Assembly: GCA_022821275.1 (NCBI GenBank)
Contig: JAJEDY010000033.1
Coordinates: 1-64,000, forward strand
Direction: 5' to 3'
Origin: Candidatus Latescibacterota bacterium
Lineage (GTDB): Bacteria; Latescibacterota; UBA2968
DNA: 64,000 bases
Numbering within the stretch: the stretch's first letter is position 1; every line of letters begins with the position of its first letter. The notes under the pieces were generated by a model. That model searched no databases, was not told the origin of the DNA, and was given only the letters and a program-made list of their open reading frames with translations. Made by a program: the position numbers and the translations under genes. This document shows, one piece after another, positions 9,401 through 17,211 of the stretch.

Positions 9401-9449
9401 TGCTCAGAGTCAGGAGAATGAGAATTATTTGTGTGAGTTTGCGAGACAT
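6408..9449 (-). CDS. Outer-membrane metalloprotease with TolB-like propeller and BamA-like barrel
   Basis: A 1013-aa protein with an N-terminal signal peptide (ending ALAQ, residue 22). Residues about 30-290 are a gluzincin-type peptidase domain with HELTH at 124-128 and a downstream WFAEGTAQYM glutamate motif. At least five PD40/TolB-like blades follow (RWSPDGTKLAYLS, YSPDGTQIAFVK, RWSPDGSQIAFS, WTPDGSSLVFAS, VHPDGTRIAYA). The C-terminal third is strand-rich and includes FFLGGLPGMKGYTFYS and AYRFPIWSR, as in D15/BamA-type surface-antigen barrels. The domain order suggests a barrel-anchored protease displayed by the outer membrane. Substrate unknown. Confidence 0.75.
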   Translation of the reverse strand: MSRKLTQIILILLTLSTQALAQFDANHPELNWRVIETEHFKIYYHQGLEKMAPRAAQIAEDAYGPVASFYNFEPDSKVRIILKDTEDYANGAAYYYQNTIEIWVSNLDFALRGSTDWLPNVITHELTHIIALQIARKSSRRIPAIFINYLQYQGEGKRDDILAGYPNVLAAYAIPATIIPPWFAEGTAQYMAPGAQHDRWDSHRDMVLRQAMRNESLLTRDEMSVFGAKTGLGFEKVYDHGYSLTLFIVDTFGRDKLPELYRQMKVWWRTDFGGAIRATLGISASELHTRWVASLKKRYADQIAQIETNPAQGDLIREDGYLNLHPRWSPDGTKLAYLSNKGRDYGRTSLVAYTLADSSVELAAPSAVTAFDWSTNGDHFLYARHSQPNKYGGRQWDFYTIDPETAKSSLFQNVKTAIGLARATFPGETRLSTGLRGIHPAYSPDGTQIAFVKNGEGNTNLCILDIAADTIRYLTSFDDGSQVATPRWSPDGSQIAFSLYRIGTSRDIATIPATGGDYTVRIASRETDRDPCWTPDGSSLVFASDHDGIFNLYRANLSSGTIDRLTHVYGGAFQPHVHPDGTRIAYAHYGKNAYEIRVISQPLNEPVETNIFRVEPFAPTTPKPAIASRPYKNEFSSTTILPRLAIDSGKLKLGAIAGSDDVLRKQTFFISGLLAHDLDMDLYALYEYRKKRPSFFLEAYRLSRHVEEDVISRDEDFRIYSRTFALTGIEIGGKYTMRRGGTIDARLVYHRTGAVLDQARFNGLNRDIVAATTLNGFDLALTYRLNATGRSRDSEINPRSGRRLALRYDRYFNWFISGFEENTSLIIETYDRYFYNQLALDWNEFIPIAPGRSALSFRFFGGLIDSEVDDTFDFFLGGLPGMKGYTFYSLEGRRALMLRSAYRFPIWSRIDRQTGPIYSDQLYGAFFAGIARAWDGTSDDAILKRGWKRELGTQLRYDATSFYLFPTRASIDVAYGFDHVPLQRSGDPLERSGLKVYFTLLFGFVTDVGKGNF

Positions 9450-9454
9450 AGTAT

Positions 9455-9556
9455 GAAATGTGAAGTGTGAAGTGTGAAGTGTGAAGTGTGAAAATGCACC
9501 AGCCTTTGGGTGGTTGGGCGGGGCTTTCTCACTTCTTACTTCTCACTTCTTACTTT
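9455..9556. repeat. Dispersed hairpin repeat, copy A
   Basis: The left arm (about 9455-9493) is a run of heptamers of the type AAGTGTG. The core (about 9494-9526) reads GCACCAGCC...GGTTGGGCGGGGC. The right arm (about 9527-9556) is CACTTCTTACTTCT repeated, an imperfect inverse of the left arm. A second copy with a clearly related core is at 50919-51015. The right arm here supplies the stop codon and last codon of the gene ending at 9550. Confidence 0.7.
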
Positions 9557-12537
9557 ATTATTGCGGCTTTGATAAATCGCACCTCTGTGCGCGTGCTGTT
9601 GCTGGCTTGCAGGCGACAAATATAGAGGCCGCTGGCATAATCGGCTACATCCCACGCGATTTCGTTGTCGGTATTGGGCATGGGATTGTCGTGTGTGAGA
9701 TCGGCGATCTTTTCGCCGAGGGGGTTGTAAATGGTCATAATGATTTCGGCGGGTTCTAATAAAAAAAAGCGGATGCGCGCTCTGTCGCCATTGCGGATCG
9801 GGTTGGGATAGAGGTATGCTCGCGCCGCGGGTAAAAGCGAAGTGTCTGTTGGGGTTGCGATTTCGACAGGCTGCTGGAGCAATTTGCCCGCGTTGCTCGG
9901 CCCACCGCCGAGTTGCCCCCAGATAATTTTGTTGCCGGTATAAGATGGGTCAATTGTTTCCAGGTGGAAGAGGTGTATGCTGCCGTCGGCGGTATAGATA
10001 ATGAGTTCCAGAGTGCCGTCGTTGTCAAGGTCGTCGATAAGTGGCGATGAGAGAATGGGACCGGGTACTAATAGGGGAAAGCCCGGTAGGGGATGTCCTT
10101 CGGCGCTCAGGCCGTAGAGGAGGCCACCGCGTGTACCCGCGAAAATATCGGGAGAGGCGTCGTTATTGATGTCGGCGAGAATGGGCGGGGCTTCAATAGG
10201 GCCGGCGTCGTCTTTTATCGGGAAGGCAAGTGCGCCTTCGGTTTGCAAGATGGTGTTGAAGCGATAGAGATAGAGTTTGCCGTTGCCGCCAAAGAGGACT
10301 TCGATAAATCCATCTTGGTCGAGGTCGGCGACAACGGGGGGTGAATGCGCGCCGTCAGGCACGGGGTCGCTCGCAAAGGCGAGGCCGTTGGCGTCGAGGA
10401 TGGAGAGGATACCGTCTGATGTGACAATAGCTATATCATCATCGCCATCGCGGTCGAGGTCGCCTATTGCCGGGCCGCCGATGATGGGCGATGCGAATGT
10501 GGCGAGTGGATTGGATTGACCGGTGTCGTGAATGAGGTAGATCTGAGCGCTGCTGGTAATGGCGATGAGTTCATTGTCCGAATCACTGTCGATATTGCCC
10601 ACGCCGAGCGATTGGATGGCGTCGCTCAGGACGATGTTGCCCGCGATTTCAGATAGAAAATTGCCCCATTCGATTTTCCCATCGCTCCATCCCCAGATAT
10701 CGACAGGCGCAGTGGGGAATTTTGCAATGACGGGTGCTGAAGAGAGATATGCAGGAAGATTGATATCGACAGTTTCGTGGACTGTGTCACCGAGACGCCA
10801 GTGCGTTCGGGTTATTTCTCCGCGATGGTAGATGAATCCGAGTTCTTTCAGGTCACCGATTGCAGGGGTTATCGCAAATGAATCGTCTGTGCTGTGCTGT
10901 GTACCCGCGATTTTCCACGCGCCAGAACTGTGCAGGATTTCTTTGCTTCCATCTCCGTCGAGGTCGATGACGCGGGGTGCTCCTCGCGTGGGATTCAGGT
11001 CTGTAATCGGCCAGTTGTTCAGTTGGTTGGCAAAACGGATTGCTACTGCCATCACTTCGCCGGGCGGACTGAGTACTTCGATGGTTATGCCGCTTTCGTA
11101 GCCCAAATTGCTGCGGGTATTCGGTGAGGTGGCGGGCGCAAATAAGGTGCTGTTGCCCACGTAAAAGGCGTCTTCTGTCGCACCTTCGATACTGCTTAGT
11201 GAGATGATACCAGCTTGAATGGTGCGACTGGCAGATACATTGCCGATGTCCTGCAAGCCATCGGCTTCTTCGAGAGCAATGCCGCGGCGATATTGGGCGG
11301 GTGCAATTTTGTAATCGGGGTGGCTGTTGATGTGTTTTTCTGCGTCGCTGGCTCGAATAATCGCGTCGTCAATGTGATAGATGAGAATGCCCGAGCCGGG
11401 TATGAACGCATCGTAGTCGTCTGCGGAAAGCCAGACGTTATGAGGGGTGGAAAATTCGATTTGCGGTATGCGATTTTCAATATTGAGGCGCGAGAAGCGA
11501 TTTTCGATCAGAAAGTATTCCGTGGCGCTGAGGGGTACGCGAATAGCCTGAGGGAGATCGGATGCGCTGCTGGCTATTTCTACTGTGTCGTTGTGAGTGA
11601 TCACGAGGGGTTCCAGCCAGCCGAGTTGTATGCGCGACCAGGCTATCATGCGACTGGGCAAGAATCCGATCAAATTTGTGCTGGCAGGGTCATTTCTGAG
11701 GGGTTGGAGTCCCAGGCGCGCGGCGTCAATTTGATTGTTGGCACCCGTGTCCATCAAACTCCAGTCGCCAATTGCGGGCAGGTCGTTTTCAAAGTCCGAA
11801 AGACCGGGCAAGCCGAGTTGCGAGGCAAAGAATCGGGCGAGCGTACCATTGAGACCGCCCTGACCATTTGTGCTGATGGCTTCGGGCAATAGCATGCCCG
11901 ATGTGATCTGAAAAGCACCGTTGTTGACGGAAATCACGCCGTCAGCAAACTCGATGAGGTCGCGTTGAAAAATAAAAGCCGAGGGTATGTCGTTGAGTTT
12001 TTGACCTGCTTCTCCGCCGAGTCCCGCGTGAAATACCGCAAAGGCGCGGTATTTTGAGAAATCTATATTTGCGCCATCTGCGGCATCTGCGGCGCGAATG
12101 CCATCTCGAAAGAGCCGCGTGACGCGTTCATTGATTTCGCGCCTCGTGCGTCCATTGCCGTATTCGATCAAGGGGATATCGAGGACGTAACTCGCGGTGA
12201 GGTCTTGTGGATAGACATCGTATTCAATGGTCAGTTGACCCTGGGATATGTCGCGGTAATAATTGGAAAGAGCTTGCAAGTGGGCTTCAAAATAGGCGCG
12301 GTCGTGGGGAGGCGCGTCAAAGGGATAGATGCGATCAGAACTTTCGGCGGTACTGAGATCGAATGTGCCGTTCCCACTGGTGGTTTCGTTGTCGGGATTT
12401 TCGGGAGGAAAAGAGACGCGCACGGCTAAGACGCGATAGGTATCCACAGCCATAATGGGCTGTATAAAAAGAGCTATTAGACACAGGAGGAATGCGCAGG
12501 GCAGAAGGGTCATGGTCAAGCGTGAGTTCAAATTCAT
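9550..12537 (-). CDS. Secreted M6-like protein (catalytic motif lost) with FG-GAP repeats and sorting domain
   Basis: A 995-aa protein with a signal peptide (about 1-30, ending PIMA). Residues about 31-500 follow the layout of M6 (immune inhibitor A-like) proteases: RVLAVRVSFP, LSNYYRDISQGQLTI, then GLPGLSD (242-248) and GDWSLMDTG. Where active members have HEFGH just before GLPD, this protein has RFFAS (235-239), so both zinc histidines and the catalytic glutamate are missing. The middle holds FG-GAP/VCBS-like calcium repeats (DLDGDGSKEIL, DLDRDGDDDIAIV, DLDQDGFIEVLFGG, DLDNDGTLELII). The last 90 residues (YLYPNPIRNGD ... WDVADYASGLYICRL) match type IX sorting/FlgD-Ig domains. Likely a surface pseudoprotease. 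Confidence 0.75.
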   Translation of the reverse strand: MNLNSRLTMTLLPCAFLLCLIALFIQPIMAVDTYRVLAVRVSFPPENPDNETTSGNGTFDLSTAESSDRIYPFDAPPHDRAYFEAHLQALSNYYRDISQGQLTIEYDVYPQDLTASYVLDIPLIEYGNGRTRREINERVTRLFRDGIRAADAADGANIDFSKYRAFAVFHAGLGGEAGQKLNDIPSAFIFQRDLIEFADGVISVNNGAFQITSGMLLPEAISTNGQGGLNGTLARFFASQLGLPGLSDFENDLPAIGDWSLMDTGANNQIDAARLGLQPLRNDPASTNLIGFLPSRMIAWSRIQLGWLEPLVITHNDTVEIASSASDLPQAIRVPLSATEYFLIENRFSRLNIENRIPQIEFSTPHNVWLSADDYDAFIPGSGILIYHIDDAIIRASDAEKHINSHPDYKIAPAQYRRGIALEEADGLQDIGNVSASRTIQAGIISLSSIEGATEDAFYVGNSTLFAPATSPNTRSNLGYESGITIEVLSPPGEVMAVAIRFANQLNNWPITDLNPTRGAPRVIDLDGDGSKEILHSSGAWKIAGTQHSTDDSFAITPAIGDLKELGFIYHRGEITRTHWRLGDTVHETVDINLPAYLSSAPVIAKFPTAPVDIWGWSDGKIEWGNFLSEIAGNIVLSDAIQSLGVGNIDSDSDNELIAITSSAQIYLIHDTGQSNPLATFASPIIGGPAIGDLDRDGDDDIAIVTSDGILSILDANGLAFASDPVPDGAHSPPVVADLDQDGFIEVLFGGNGKLYLYRFNTILQTEGALAFPIKDDAGPIEAPPILADINNDASPDIFAGTRGGLLYGLSAEGHPLPGFPLLVPGPILSSPLIDDLDNDGTLELIIYTADGSIHLFHLETIDPSYTGNKIIWGQLGGGPSNAGKLLQQPVEIATPTDTSLLPAARAYLYPNPIRNGDRARIRFFLLEPAEIIMTIYNPLGEKIADLTHDNPMPNTDNEIAWDVADYASGLYICRLQASNSTRTEVRFIKAAIIK

Positions 12538-12546
12538 AATGCGAGA

Positions 12547-13902
12547 TCAGTGAGAATAGCTGATGCGATAGATTAGACCGGCCTGGTCGTCCGATACCAG
12601 CAGGGAACCGTCGGGCATGACGAGTACATCGACTGGCCTGCCCCAGTTTGATTCGCCCTGTAGCCAGCCTTCTGCAAACGGCTCGTAGCTGACCGCCCTA
12701 TTGCCATTTAGCCGCACCAGGGTGACGCGGTAGCCGATCTTGCTGCTGCGATTCCAGGATCCGTGTTCGGCGATGAAGATCTGATTGTGGTACTCTTCGG
12801 GAAACATGTTGCCGGTGTAGAAGCGCATTCCAAGAGCCGCTACGTGCGGACCGAGGTTCTGGACCGGCGCGATGAATTCGCCGCAGCTACGCTGATCACC
12901 AAATACGGGATCGGCGATGCTGGCGCCGTGGCAGTAGGGATAGCCGAAGTGCTGTCCATCGGCGGTTATTCTGTTCAGTTCATCTGGTGGTACATCGTCG
13001 CCCATCCTGTCTCTTCCATTGTCTGTGAACCACAACTCACCCGTTTCTGGATGCCAATCGAAGCCGACGGTGTTGCGAATGCCCCGCGCTATGATTCTGA
13101 AGGTACCATTGGCGTCTAATTTTCCGATTGAGGCGTACGGATCGCCGCGATTGCAGATGTTGCACGGCGCGCCGACGGGTACGTACAGCAAACCGTCGGG
13201 TCCAAAGCGGATGAACTTCCAGCCGTGCGATCGATCCGTGGGGAAAGCGTCGTTGACGATTTCCGGTTGTGGCGGGTTGTCGAGTTGTGCTTCGATGTTT
13301 CGGTAGCGCAGGATGCGGTTGATTTCGGCTACGTACAGGTCGCCATTTTTGACGGCGACGCCGTTGGTATTATTCAGACCGCGGGCGAGGACGATAATCC
13401 GCTCTGCACTATGGTCGCCGTCTTCGTCGCGCAGTGCGTACACGCGACCGCTGGGGCGTGTGCCGACGAATAGGGTTCCGTTTGGGCTGAGGCTCATTGA
13501 ACGCGCACCCGTTACCCCTTCGGCGTATATGCGAATGTGAAATCCTTCCGGTAGTTCAATTCGCGTCAGGCGTGGATCACTGGGGGGTGGTTGTGGTGTC
13601 GTTGGTGGAGTTGACGCTGCAAAGCTATCGACAAATAGCAGAAAATCGTCGAATGCAATCTCGCCATTGCCATCCAGATCGTATTTTGCATCGTACCGAT
13701 CTTGACCGGCTCGAGAGCCGAACGCGGTGACAAATAGCAAGAAGTCGGGGAAATCGACAACACCATTGCCATCAAAATCCGAAGAAGAGGGGCTGCTATC
13801 TTGAGAAAAAAGAGACGAAAACAAGAGTGTGAGGTTCAGCAAACAGGCGGTACCGAGTGCGAGAAGGCGGGGTTTGGCATTGTATCTCAAGAGATTTAGC
13901 AT
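12547..13902 (-). CDS. PQQ-type sugar/sorbosone dehydrogenase-like protein with N-terminal EF-hand module
   Basis: A 451-aa exported protein. A signal peptide is followed at residues about 40-95 by two EF-hand loops (DFDGNGVVDFPD and DLDGNGEIAFDD), each followed by a helix, a dockerin-like pair. The rest is a six-bladed quinoprotein glucose/sorbosone dehydrogenase-type propeller: LPEGFHIRIYAEGV, NTNGVAVKNGDLYVAE, ARGIRNTVGFDWHPETGELWFTDNG, PDELNRI, and IAEHGSWNRS near the end. The family oxidises sugars or aldoses with PQQ in the periplasm; no PQQ synthesis genes are in view. The same EF-hand module is on the protease encoded at 3556-5082. Confidence 0.75.
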   Translation of the reverse strand: MLNLLRYNAKPRLLALGTACLLNLTLLFSSLFSQDSSPSSSDFDGNGVVDFPDFLLFVTAFGSRAGQDRYDAKYDLDGNGEIAFDDFLLFVDSFAASTPPTTPQPPPSDPRLTRIELPEGFHIRIYAEGVTGARSMSLSPNGTLFVGTRPSGRVYALRDEDGDHSAERIIVLARGLNNTNGVAVKNGDLYVAEINRILRYRNIEAQLDNPPQPEIVNDAFPTDRSHGWKFIRFGPDGLLYVPVGAPCNICNRGDPYASIGKLDANGTFRIIARGIRNTVGFDWHPETGELWFTDNGRDRMGDDVPPDELNRITADGQHFGYPYCHGASIADPVFGDQRSCGEFIAPVQNLGPHVAALGMRFYTGNMFPEEYHNQIFIAEHGSWNRSSKIGYRVTLVRLNGNRAVSYEPFAEGWLQGESNWGRPVDVLVMPDGSLLVSDDQAGLIYRISYSH

Positions 13903-13958
13903 TGTATTTCAATGGATGTCTTCATCGCAAAGAGAGTCAGTTTGCTGAACATAGAGGA

Positions 13959-15023
13959 TTAAAATATAAATCCACCCGTGAAGCGGAACGTATTGCTGGC
14001 AGGCGTATCTTCCGTTGGTACAAAATACGAGATATCGAAATTTGCCCAGTTGTATTTCAAGCCAAGTCCAAAGGTGGGAAAGTTGCGTTTGCCATCTTTG
14101 TCATAGGAATAGCCACTGCGCAGGGCAAAAGCCGAATCTTCAGAAAGCTGGTACATCCATTCGGCACCTACACGGTAGTCCATATCGTCAAATTCGGTAA
14201 AACCATTGCCGCCCGGATTGGGTTTCCAGCCAAAGGTGTCGTCGTTCCAGCCTGAAATAAAGGAGAAGAAGCCATCCGCGGCGAGGGGTTTGTAAATATC
14301 TGTGGTGAGCATCAGGGAAGACGAGTTGTTTTTGATCACTTTGTATGCGATGCCAAAAACGAAACTCTGCGGTAGCGGATCTGCCTGGTCTGCATCGATA
14401 AAAGTCATGTTTGGACCAACATTGTGTAATACGCTGCCAAAGCTAAGCCGATCTGTGGCTGCCCACATGAGACCTATGTCTCCGGCAAAAGAGGCCGCGG
14501 TACCTTTGCCTTGCTCAATACCCGCTCCTGCGTCGGAGAGGTGTTCATAGATGAATTTAACTGTGATGCCCAGTGCCAGATTTTTGAAGAGATGCGTGCC
14601 ATAAGATACGCCCAGAGCCATCCCGTAGCTCTTAAATGTACCTAAAAGGGTTCCTTCTTCATCAGTGCGTTGTTGTTCACCCAAAGAACTATAAATGAGG
14701 CTATATCCCAGATTTCCAATGTCACTAAACGGGTGCGTGTAAGCGCCGAATGACGAAAAGATGTCGCCAGCCAGCCGGGGAACGGGTTTGTAAAGGGTGG
14801 TGCTGAGACTGTGAATTTGTAATGAGGCCAGCGCGGCGGGGTTGTAGTACGTGGCATTGGCGTCATCGGCAATAGCGACATAAGCGTTGCCCATGCCCGC
14901 TGCACGAGCCGATGGTGCGAACAACAAAAAAGTGGCTGCGGCCTGGCTTTCTGGCGTTGCATAGGCTGGGGTGCTGAACAGGCCAATGCCAAGTGCAAAC
15001 AGGGCGAGAAGACGGTGTTTCAT
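13959..15023 (-). CDS. PorV/PorQ-family outer-membrane protein
   Basis: A 354-aa protein with a signal peptide (ending AYA) and the family signature near the N-terminus: FLLFAPSARAAGMGNAYVAIADDANATYYNPAALA. It is strand-rich throughout and ends in a FRFTGGFIF strand with terminal Phe, as expected for an outer-membrane barrel. PorV-type proteins shuttle cargo in the type IX secretion system; the C-terminal sorting domain on the product of 9550-12537 fits that. Start ATG 15023 has GGAG upstream (TATAAAGGAGAATCCCG). A structured leader precedes it. Confidence 0.75.
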   Translation of the reverse strand: MKHRLLALFALGIGLFSTPAYATPESQAAATFLLFAPSARAAGMGNAYVAIADDANATYYNPAALASLQIHSLSTTLYKPVPRLAGDIFSSFGAYTHPFSDIGNLGYSLIYSSLGEQQRTDEEGTLLGTFKSYGMALGVSYGTHLFKNLALGITVKFIYEHLSDAGAGIEQGKGTAASFAGDIGLMWAATDRLSFGSVLHNVGPNMTFIDADQADPLPQSFVFGIAYKVIKNNSSSLMLTTDIYKPLAADGFFSFISGWNDDTFGWKPNPGGNGFTEFDDMDYRVGAEWMYQLSEDSAFALRSGYSYDKDGKRNFPTFGLGLKYNWANFDISYFVPTEDTPASNTFRFTGGFIF

Positions 15024-15068
15024 CGGGATTCTCCTTTATAGAATTGGCCGGAAAACTCGCAAGATATG

Positions 15069-15112
15069 AAAAAACCCGGCCGTGAGCGCGTGTGAACGCG
15101 CCGCCAACCGGG
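15069..15112 (-). terminator. Intrinsic terminator-like hairpin in the leader of the PorV-like gene
   Basis: Read on the minus strand: CCCGG (108-112 side) pairs with CCGGG (75-79 side), enclosing a second stem GCGCG/CGCGC with a 6-nt loop, followed by six U (15069-15074). It lies about 45 bases before the PorV-like start and no minus-strand gene lies upstream, so it would act as a conditional terminator (attenuator) or end a short leader RNA. Confidence 0.6.
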
Positions 15113-15207
15113 GGCATTCTAACATCGCGCGCTAAAGCAGACACATCTCGGACATCGGGTAAGTAACCGATGGAATTTTATTGATGTAAAAAAACAGCGC
15201 TTTAGCG
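15113..15207 (-). promoter_or_regulatory. Structured 5' leader of the PorV-like gene (candidate cis-regulatory RNA)
   Basis: The 15024-15326 region has no gene. On the minus strand it can form a closing stem of 9 bp between 15199-15207 and 15130-15138 (CGCTAAAGC/GCTTTAGCG). Inside it is a 6-bp hairpin between 15153-15158 and 15167-15172 (CATCGG/CCGATG). The terminator-like hairpin at 15069-15112 follows. This arrangement of a sensing-like domain followed by a terminator is typical of riboswitches and attenuators. No known riboswitch class was recognised. Confidence 0.4.
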
Positions 15208-15261
15208 GTGATGCGATAGACAAATTTCCTGATTAATGGTAAGAGAAGATCAAAAAACCGC

Positions 15262-15290
15262 TTGTTTGAGACTCGCGTGTTGCCTATTTT
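15262..15290 (+). promoter_or_regulatory. Possible promoter of the Trm112-like gene
   Basis: TTGTTT (15262-15267), 17-bp spacer, TATTTT (15285-15290), 37 bases before the GTG start at 15327. This is a fair but not strong match to a sigma-70 promoter. Confidence 0.35.
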
Positions 15291-15326
15291 TCAGACCACG
15301 AATTTTTCCGATGGAGGGAGAGAACC

Positions 15327-15590
15327 GTGATCGATCGGGACTTACTCGATATTTTGGCCTGTCCAGAGAATAAAACGCCCGTGAAATTGGCCGATCAACC
15401 GCTGATTGACACCATCAACAGCGCGATTGCAAAAGGCGAGGTTGAAAACCGGGGCGGACAAAAAGTTGAACAGCCAATTGATGGGGGTCTGGTGCGCGAA
15501 GATCGCGTCTTTTTATATCCCATTCAGGACTCAATTCCCATTATGTTGATCGACGAAGCCATCCCAATAAAAAATCTTACGTCTCAATAG
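15327..15590 (+). CDS. Trm112-family small protein
   Basis: An 87-aa protein starting at GTG with GGAGGGAG just upstream (15313-15320). The N-terminus IDRDLLDILACPENKTPV and the C-terminus VFLYPIQDSIPIMLIDEA match the Trm112/YcaR (UPF0434) pattern. Trm112 proteins are small, often zinc-binding partners of methyltransferases. The first CxxC is reduced to a single Cys (CPENK), so metal binding is doubtful. It begins a plus-strand run continued by the lipoprotein gene 49 bases downstream. Confidence 0.75.
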   Translation: MIDRDLLDILACPENKTPVKLADQPLIDTINSAIAKGEVENRGGQKVEQPIDGGLVREDRVFLYPIQDSIPIMLIDEAIPIKNLTSQ

Positions 15591-15605
15591 TCCTTATTCC
15601 CGTTT

Positions 15606-15627
15606 CTGAAGTATTTTAAAACTTCAG
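15606..15627. other. Small inverted repeat after the Trm112-like gene
   Basis: CTGAAGT (15606-15612) and ACTTCAG (15621-15627) form a 7-bp stem with an 8-nt A/T loop, 15 bases after the Trm112 stop. No T-tract follows, so it is at best a weak terminator or an RNA-processing site. Confidence 0.35.
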
Positions 15628-15639
15628 CAAATACTTCCC

Positions 15640-17211
15640 ATGTGTCAAGCCTTTTTTGATTGGTTTAGACGTTTTCCCATGCAGCGAGTTCCATATTTTT
15701 TTTTAAAAAATTTATGTACTATTGGTCGCCTGCGAGTCGTTTTGTGGCAGAATGTCTGGATCGCGCTCGTGTTTGGGGTTTTGGCATGTGGTGAGAGAGA
15801 TGAGACGGCAAAATTAGATGTAGCGGCTTTGGATGGCGGGAACATAAGCTGGCGGACATGGAGCCAAAGAGATTCTGCCCGAGTCCTCGGGCGCCCCATT
15901 TTGCTATTTTTTTATACGCAGCGATCGGTTTGGTGCCGCGATCTGGCAGCGAGATGTTTTGAAAATTCAGAAATTGCGCGGGCGATTGACCGTCATATTC
16001 TACCGATATGGGTCGATGCTGATCTGCGACCCGATTTGTTCGAGCGTTTTGGCCTGGGCGGGGTTCCGTCTCTCTCTTTTTTAACGCCCGATGAACAATG
16101 GATCACGGGCAGCACCTATCTCGATCCCGAGGATATGATAGATCTGTTGCGGTGGGTGCAAATTTTGTACGACAATCCCGATAGACTCGTCAGGCTCGAG
16201 GTGCAGCGGGCAGAGTTGAAGCGGCGAGAAGAACTCAAAAAAAAGAAAGACCCACGTCCTCTTATCAATCCCAGTGTAGCGCTTTTGAACCGGGTACGCG
16301 ACAGTTTGAAATCGGTGGTGAAAAGCGGTTTTGATCCAGGTCCCGAAGGTCTTCTCGCACTTGCAGAAGCGGGTGTTGATTCGCCTTTGATCAATTTTGC
16401 ACACAGCGCACGTCGCGATACAGATGGCGTTTATATGTTGGGGGTATTAAAGCAGCGCGGGCCTGTGATTGATGCTGAAAAACACCTGGCGGTCAATGCC
16501 CAGTTATTGCGGGCGTTTGCTCGGGTAAATTTGTCTCGCGATCTGGCCGATGCGGTGCTCGAACAGTTTGCCGTATCTGGCGATGTTTTATTGGGAGCCG
16601 GGCTGGCGGGTTTTCGAGATCAGGCGGGAAATGTATTGCGAGATGCAGAGATTTATTCGGGCTGGAATGCACTGGCTGTTTCGGGTTTGTGTGCGGCGTT
16701 TCTCGAAACTCGAGAGGCGCGTTTTTTAGATGCTGGGCGACGAATTTTTGAAGCGGTTAAGACGCGATTTGTACAGGAGGATAGCCTGTTTGTTCACGCG
16801 CAATCTCTGATTACACCCCATTTTTTACTGGATCAGGTTTTAATCATTCGCGCTGCCCTCGATTTGTTCGAGGCTCAGGAACGCGAGACAGACTTGTTAT
16901 TTGCGCAGGTGCATGCAGATCGGGTGATGATAGCTTTTGCCGATTCTTCGGGTGCTTTGAGAGACCGAATACCCGAGGCGGATGTCGCGTTATCGCCCGC
17001 TATTGATCGGTGGTTGCCTTCGGGAAATGGGGTGGCGGCGCAGGTTTTAATGCGGCTTTTTGTACATACGCAGATGCCGCGCTATCGAGATCGAGCCGAG
17101 GCGATTTTGACAGCTCTGGTTGGATCCAATATCGATCGCATTGGATATGCTGGCGCACTGAGTCGCGCATTGGCATTATTTGTGCGGGAAAGCGAAACGA
17201 ATGGCGAATAA
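15640..17211 (+). CDS. YyaL/DUF255-like lipoprotein with thioredoxin fold
   Basis: Up to 523 aa; the true start may lie downstream of 15640, because the lipobox (VFGVLACGERD, Cys at residue 50) is unusually far in. After the lipid anchor comes a thioredoxin-like domain with SVWCRDLAARCF and the cis-Pro segment GLGGVPSLSFL. An alpha-barrel-like region follows, with YSGWNALAVSGLCAAFLETREARFLD, which resembles the WNgL motif of YyaL/SPATA20 proteins. Those proteins combine a thioredoxin domain with a (alpha/alpha)6 barrel and have no firm function. Its stop overlaps the next gene by 11 bp. Confidence 0.65.
   Translation: MCQAFFDWFRRFPMQRVPYFFLKNLCTIGRLRVVLWQNVWIALVFGVLACGERDETAKLDVAALDGGNISWRTWSQRDSARVLGRPILLFFYTQRSVWCRDLAARCFENSEIARAIDRHILPIWVDADLRPDLFERFGLGGVPSLSFLTPDEQWITGSTYLDPEDMIDLLRWVQILYDNPDRLVRLEVQRAELKRREELKKKKDPRPLINPSVALLNRVRDSLKSVVKSGFDPGPEGLLALAEAGVDSPLINFAHSARRDTDGVYMLGVLKQRGPVIDAEKHLAVNAQLLRAFARVNLSRDLADAVLEQFAVSGDVLLGAGLAGFRDQAGNVLRDAEIYSGWNALAVSGLCAAFLETREARFLDAGRRIFEAVKTRFVQEDSLFVHAQSLITPHFLLDQVLIIRAALDLFEAQERETDLLFAQVHADRVMIAFADSSGALRDRIPEADVALSPAIDRWLPSGNGVAAQVLMRLFVHTQMPRYRDRAEAILTALVGSNIDRIGYAGALSRALALFVRESETNGE

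Noticed and set aside
8475..9470. Long plus-strand open frame of 331 codons
   Set aside because: It is antisense to the well-supported protease gene at 6408-9449, with composition typical of a shadow frame and no recognisable domain.
15121..15180. Cyclic-di-GMP (GEMM) riboswitch suggested by a GTAACCGATGG string on the plus strand
   Set aside because: The rest of the class I consensus, such as the conserved core and tetraloop region, was not found, and the terminator is on the other strand.
15606..15627. Inverted repeat as a rho-independent terminator of the Trm112-like gene
   Set aside because: No T-tract follows and the loop is A/T only; kept only as an unassigned inverted repeat.
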